Below are positions 6,064-8,141 of a stretch of DNA of 8,141 nucleotides, in pieces. The notes below the pieces were generated by a model. That model had not been told where the DNA came from. It saw only the letters and a program-made list of their open reading frames with translations, and made no database searches. The translations under genes were made by a program, and so were the position numbers. Source of the stretch: Candidatus Roizmanbacteria bacterium CG_4_10_14_0_8_um_filter_33_9 (GTDB taxonomy: Bacteria; Patescibacteriota; Microgenomatia; UBA1406; GWC2-37-13). The stretch is from positions 1 through 8,141 of the forward strand of contig PFLI01000030.1 of the NCBI GenBank assembly GCA_002785065.1. Reading direction: 5' to 3'. The number at the start of each line of letters is the position of its first letter. Position 1 is the stretch's first letter.

Positions 6064-7686
6064 TTATTTATTAATTTGTGTAGCTAATTTATTAATAAAT
6101 GTTTGCGCTACTGTCAAATCTGTTATTAGATGCGCCTTATGGCTTATTGCCTGCTCTCTTATTATTTGTCCATCAGTCTTCTTTTTCCCTTTGATTTTTG
6201 CGGTGGTTGGAATATTTATTATTAAATCAAACCTGTTTTGTTTCAATAGCTCGAAAAGATTTGGTTTTAATTGAGGTTGGGAAATTTTGTTTACCAATAT
6301 GCTTTCAATCCCGCGTGACTTTAAAAATTTATGCGTTTTGTAGGTGGTGTAGATTTTAAATTTCAAATCGGCAAGTTTTTTAAAATCACGTAATAACAAT
6401 TGTTTATTTGTTCTTTTTCCGATTGAAAGCAACACTGTTTTTTCGCTTCTTTGCGCCAATCTCATTTGAAGAGTAAAAAGTTCAATAAAACCAGGTGATG
6501 CATTTTGATTAAATGCGGTTGATGCCATAAATGTCGCTAATTTTTCTTCAAAAATGGTATTGGGTGTTTCTATTGCAACCGGTTCTACTACGCCTTTATA
6601 TAAAGTTAGCGTTACTGTACCAGTAACTTTTTGGTTCACCTTATCAATATAGGCATTAAGATCGTCAAGGAGCGGCTCATACCAAAGACCTGCATAACAA
6701 ATATATGCCCATTTTGTATCGATTGTTATTTTGAATTCATTTTCATATCGTGTACTTACATATTTTTCTAAATTCCGGTGTGCAGTAATGATAATTTCTG
6801 CAGCTGGGGCTTCATATAGGCCTCTAACCTTAAGTCCAATCACCCGATCTTCAAGATGATGAGTAAACCCTATACTATGTTTTGCCCCTATTTCATTCAA
6901 ATGCTTTATTAATACAGATAACTTCATATGTTCTCCATTTATTGCAATAGGAAGTCCTTTCACAAAATCAATTTTTATTGTTTCAGGAATATTGGGAGCT
7001 TTAATAGGAGGTGTTGTAATGAGTAATATTTTTTCAAGAGGAGGAATAAAAGCTGGATTTTCGATTTCCCCTCCTTCTCCGGTTACTCCCCACATATTAT
7101 CATCATAAGAATATGGTTTATATGCAGTCTGGCGCACTGGAATACCATGTTTTTTCGCATATTCTATTTCTTCGTCCCGACCCATTCCCCATTCACGAAC
7201 CGGAGCTATTATTTTAATATCCGGATTAAGCGCAAGCGCAGTACCCTCAATTCTCACCTGGTCATTTCCTTTCCCCGTACATCCATGAGCAATACAATCT
7301 GCTCCTTCTTCTTCAGCTACCTTAACTGCAAGCTTTGCCAAAAGCGGCCTCCCTAATGGTGTGGATAGATGATAACTACCCTGATAGGAAGCATTTGCTT
7401 TTATGCCTTTTGCAATATATTCTTCAGCAAATTCATCCTTTGCATCGATAACAATCGATTTTATTGCTCCCAATTTAAGAGCTTTTAACCGTATTTCCTC
7501 CATGTTATCTGCTTGCTGACCAATATCAACAGCAAGTGCTATTACTTCTGCTTTATATTCCTCCTTAATCCATTTGATCATAACCGATGTATCAAGACCA
7601 CCAGAATATAATAAAACAACCTTTTTAACCTCTCCCTTTTTTCCCTCGTATGAAGATACTTTGATGTATGATGTTTTATTATTCAT
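6064..7686 (-). CDS. argG: Argininosuccinate synthase with C-terminal MGS-like regulatory domain
   Basis: A 540-residue cytoplasmic protein. Residues 22-412 are a full argininosuccinate synthase, which joins citrulline and aspartate with ATP, releasing AMP and PPi. The PP-loop ATPase motif is YSGGLDTS (27-34). HGCTGKGNDQVR (134-145), KPYSYDDNMWG (190-200), EDRVIGLK (279-286) and YEAPAA (291-296) are characteristic family blocks. Residues 415-530 match the MGS-like domain found at the C end of carbamoyl-phosphate synthetase large subunit, where it binds allosteric effectors: VLLSIGK (418-424), a strand-helix segment FKIYTTYKTHKFL, NKIS (466-469), DLIINIPTT (487-495) and DGQIIREQA (505-513). 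Ordinary ArgG is about 400 residues, so this is a fusion. The first 20 residues are also extra; ATG at 7686 is the only standard start codon before the PP-loop. No free Shine-Dalgarno sequence precedes it: a terminator-like hairpin ends two bases upstream. It is the first gene of a five-gene operon; no other arginine gene is visible. Confidence 0.92.
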   Translation of the reverse strand: MNNKTSYIKVSSYEGKKGEVKKVVLLYSGGLDTSVMIKWIKEEYKAEVIALAVDIGQQADNMEEIRLKALKLGAIKSIVIDAKDEFAEEYIAKGIKANASYQGSYHLSTPLGRPLLAKLAVKVAEEEGADCIAHGCTGKGNDQVRIEGTALALNPDIKIIAPVREWGMGRDEEIEYAKKHGIPVRQTAYKPYSYDDNMWGVTGEGGEIENPAFIPPLEKILLITTPPIKAPNIPETIKIDFVKGLPIAINGEHMKLSVLIKHLNEIGAKHSIGFTHHLEDRVIGLKVRGLYEAPAAEIIITAHRNLEKYVSTRYENEFKITIDTKWAYICYAGLWYEPLLDDLNAYIDKVNQKVTGTVTLTLYKGVVEPVAIETPNTIFEEKLATFMASTAFNQNASPGFIELFTLQMRLAQRSEKTVLLSIGKRTNKQLLLRDFKKLADLKFKIYTTYKTHKFLKSRGIESILVNKISQPQLKPNLFELLKQNRFDLIINIPTTAKIKGKKKTDGQIIREQAISHKAHLITDLTVAQTFINKLATQINK

Positions 7687-7688
7687 AT

Positions 7689-7712
7689 AAAAAAATTCCC
7701 GCCTAAGCGGGA
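7689..7712 (-). terminator. Second terminator-like hairpin in the argG leader
   Basis: On the - strand TCCCGC (7712-7707), loop TTAG, and GCGGGA (7702-7697) form a 6-bp GC-rich stem. One A and seven T (7695-7689) follow. This is a classic intrinsic terminator shape, yet it ends two bases before the argG ATG. The stem also contains the only Shine-Dalgarno-like sequence nearby (AGGCGGG, 7704-7698), so the hairpin could act on translation as well as transcription. A function in ending transcripts from the upstream gene is also possible. Confidence 0.6.
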
Positions 7713-7715
7713 TAA

Positions 7716-7745
7716 TTTATAAAAAATGAGGATTTTTTTCCTCAA
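7716..7745 (-). promoter_or_regulatory. Possible second sigma-70 promoter of argG
   Basis: TTGAGG (7745-7740) and TATAAA (7721-7716) are separated by 18 bases on the - strand. The predicted start, about 7709, would fall inside the second hairpin and give a leader of roughly 23 bases that escapes both terminators. The boxes overlap the first hairpin, so they may simply result from its AT-rich sequence. It is weaker than the promoter at 7787-7815. Confidence 0.3.
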
Positions 7746-7764
7746 AATATGTAATTTTTATCAT
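7717..7764 (-). CDS. Possible 15-codon leader peptide upstream of argG
   Basis: A small frame in the argG leader starts with ATG at 7764, reads MIKITYFEEKNPHFL and stops with TAA at 7719-7717. It spans the whole first hairpin and ends just before the second, the geometry expected if ribosome movement controlled folding. Against it, no clear Shine-Dalgarno sequence precedes it and it has no Arg codon, so classical arginine attenuation is not supported. Short frames like this arise often by chance. Confidence 0.2.
   Translation of the reverse strand: MIKITYFEEKNPHFL
7721..7744 (-). terminator. First terminator-like hairpin in the argG leader
   Basis: On the - strand TGAGGA (7744-7739), a loop of six A, and TCCTCA (7732-7727) form a 6-bp stem followed directly by six T (7726-7721). 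It lies downstream of the strong promoter at 7787-7815 and upstream of the second hairpin, giving two terminators in tandem. The loop A run plus TCC could alternatively pair with the GGAAT7 end of the second hairpin, which would break both structures; this is inference from hand pairing. Confidence 0.5.
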
Positions 7765-7786
7765 TTTTTGTTCAAAAACTTAAAAA

Positions 7787-7815
7787 AGTATAAACAGTCA
7801 TTTCTCTATTGTCAA
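7787..7815 (-). promoter_or_regulatory. Strong sigma-70-type promoter of the argG operon
   Basis: On the - strand a perfect TTGACA (7815-7810) is followed after exactly 17 bases by TATACT (7792-7787), five of six matches to the consensus. Transcription should start near 7780. That leaves a leader of about 94 bases before the argG ATG, containing two terminator-like hairpins. The promoter lies 20 bases downstream of the stop codon of the preceding unknown gene. Confidence 0.75.
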
Positions 7816-7834
7816 GTGGATTTTTTTATTTGTT

Positions 7835-8141
7835 TTATTGTTTTGCGAAGATTTTACCAAATTCAAGAGGATTAACTTTAACTGCTGCTTGTTGTAACAC
7901 AACCATTAATTCTAAGCTTATATCTACTCCTATTTGTAAATATTGTTCCCAATTAAAATTGGGATCTAGTTCACATAAAGCAGTAATATGTTCACGAGTA
8001 ATACATGACGCCCATCGTTTACGTAAATCCGGAGGAAGAACCAAATCGGAATAATCACCTCCATCTCCAACCGCAAATAAACCATACTTTGTTTTGATAT
8101 AATAAGGATGCTCTCCGGCAGTCAATTCAGGATGTAGTCCT
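7835..8141 (-). CDS. Hypothetical protein, 5' partial
   Basis: I do not recognise this protein. About 101 C-terminal residues are visible and the frame stays open to the window edge. The only in-window start candidate near the edge is a TTG at 8125, but the codons before it (GLHPE) read smoothly into LTAGEHPYYIK, so the gene probably begins outside the window. The visible part is soluble, without membrane segments or a signal peptide. Features include a Gly/Asp-rich segment GDGGDYSD, then LPPDLRKRW, a Trp-containing stretch FNWEQYLQ, and a C-terminal helix-like region ISLELMVVLQQAAVKV. There are two cysteines (in ASCIT and ALCEL) but no metal-site spacing. Its TAA is 20 bases before the operon promoter, with no terminator in between; the tandem hairpins before argG could also end its transcript. 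Confidence 0.6.
   Translation of the reverse strand, partial: GLHPELTAGEHPYYIKTKYGLFAVGDGGDYSDLVLPPDLRKRWASCITREHITALCELDPNFNWEQYLQIGVDISLELMVVLQQAAVKVNPLEFGKIFAKQ

Noticed and set aside
7147..7356. + strand frame opposite argG (and similar ones at 3385-3576, 4886-5095 and 7809-8054)
   Set aside because: All overlap well-supported genes, or the smoothly reading partial gene at the right edge, and have no recognisable domain or ribosome binding site.
7633..7645. A-AAA-AAG heptamer in frame near the argG 5' end, as a programmed -1 frameshift site
   Set aside because: The -1 frame ends after three codons (Gly-Arg-Gly-stop) and the nearest Shine-Dalgarno-like tract is downstream rather than at the usual upstream spacing. 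The motif is expected by chance in such A-rich DNA.
7687..7834. T-box, arginine or purine riboswitch upstream of argG
   Set aside because: The leader of about 94 bases has only two simple hairpins. I see no T-box sequence, no conserved purine-riboswitch core and no complex multistem fold.

Overview
This 8.1 kb AT-rich bacterial window has standard-code features: TGA, TAA and TAG all end genes, genes are tightly packed or overlapping, and Lys/Ile-rich proteins dominate. The Clp-type ATPase entering at the left edge lacks the aromatic pore loop, a variant I associate from memory with Candidate Phyla Radiation (Patescibacteria) genomes. My best guess is therefore a Patescibacteria-like organism, held with moderate to low confidence. 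TGA used as stop argues against the code-25 lineages (Gracilibacteria, Absconditabacteria). No tRNA, rRNA, CRISPR array, transposase or phage gene is visible.

Left part (1-1824, + strand): the C-terminal ATPase half of a Clp/Hsp100-like protein, followed 10 bases later by a two-domain nucleotide enzyme. That enzyme has a DNPH1/2-deoxyribosyltransferase-like deoxynucleotide N-glycosidase domain fused to a thymidylate kinase domain. A hairpin with a U-rich tail lies in the 37-base gap before the convergent minus-strand genes.

Central and right part (7815 down to 1862, - strand): a compact five-gene operon. In order of transcription it encodes argininosuccinate synthase with a C-terminal MGS-like (carbamoyl-phosphate-synthetase-type) domain, an 8-oxoguanine-deaminase-like amidohydrolase, a radical SAM protein with extra C-terminal cysteines, a DUF6282-type metal-dependent TIM-barrel protein, and a GNAT acetyltransferase. 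Gaps are 1 and 10 bases and the last two junctions overlap by 17 and 4 bases, so co-transcription and translational coupling are likely. A near-consensus sigma-70 promoter (TTGACA, 17 bases, TATACT) precedes the operon. Its predicted leader of about 94 bases holds two terminator-like hairpins in tandem, the second ending two bases before the argG start codon. This suggests attenuation, or a short RNA made from the same promoter.

Right edge (7835-8141, - strand): the 3' part of an unrecognised gene.

How the genes might work together is inference. ArgG-type chemistry converts a ureido group to a guanidino adduct, and the following genes offer deamination, radical chemistry, a metal-dependent hydrolase/lyase-like fold and acyl transfer. 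The set looks like a small specialised or salvage pathway around a guanidino or purine-like compound rather than a standard arginine operon, because no argH, argF or carAB is present in the window. The radical SAM and DUF6282 proteins are less lysine-rich than their neighbours, which fits acquisition from another lineage.
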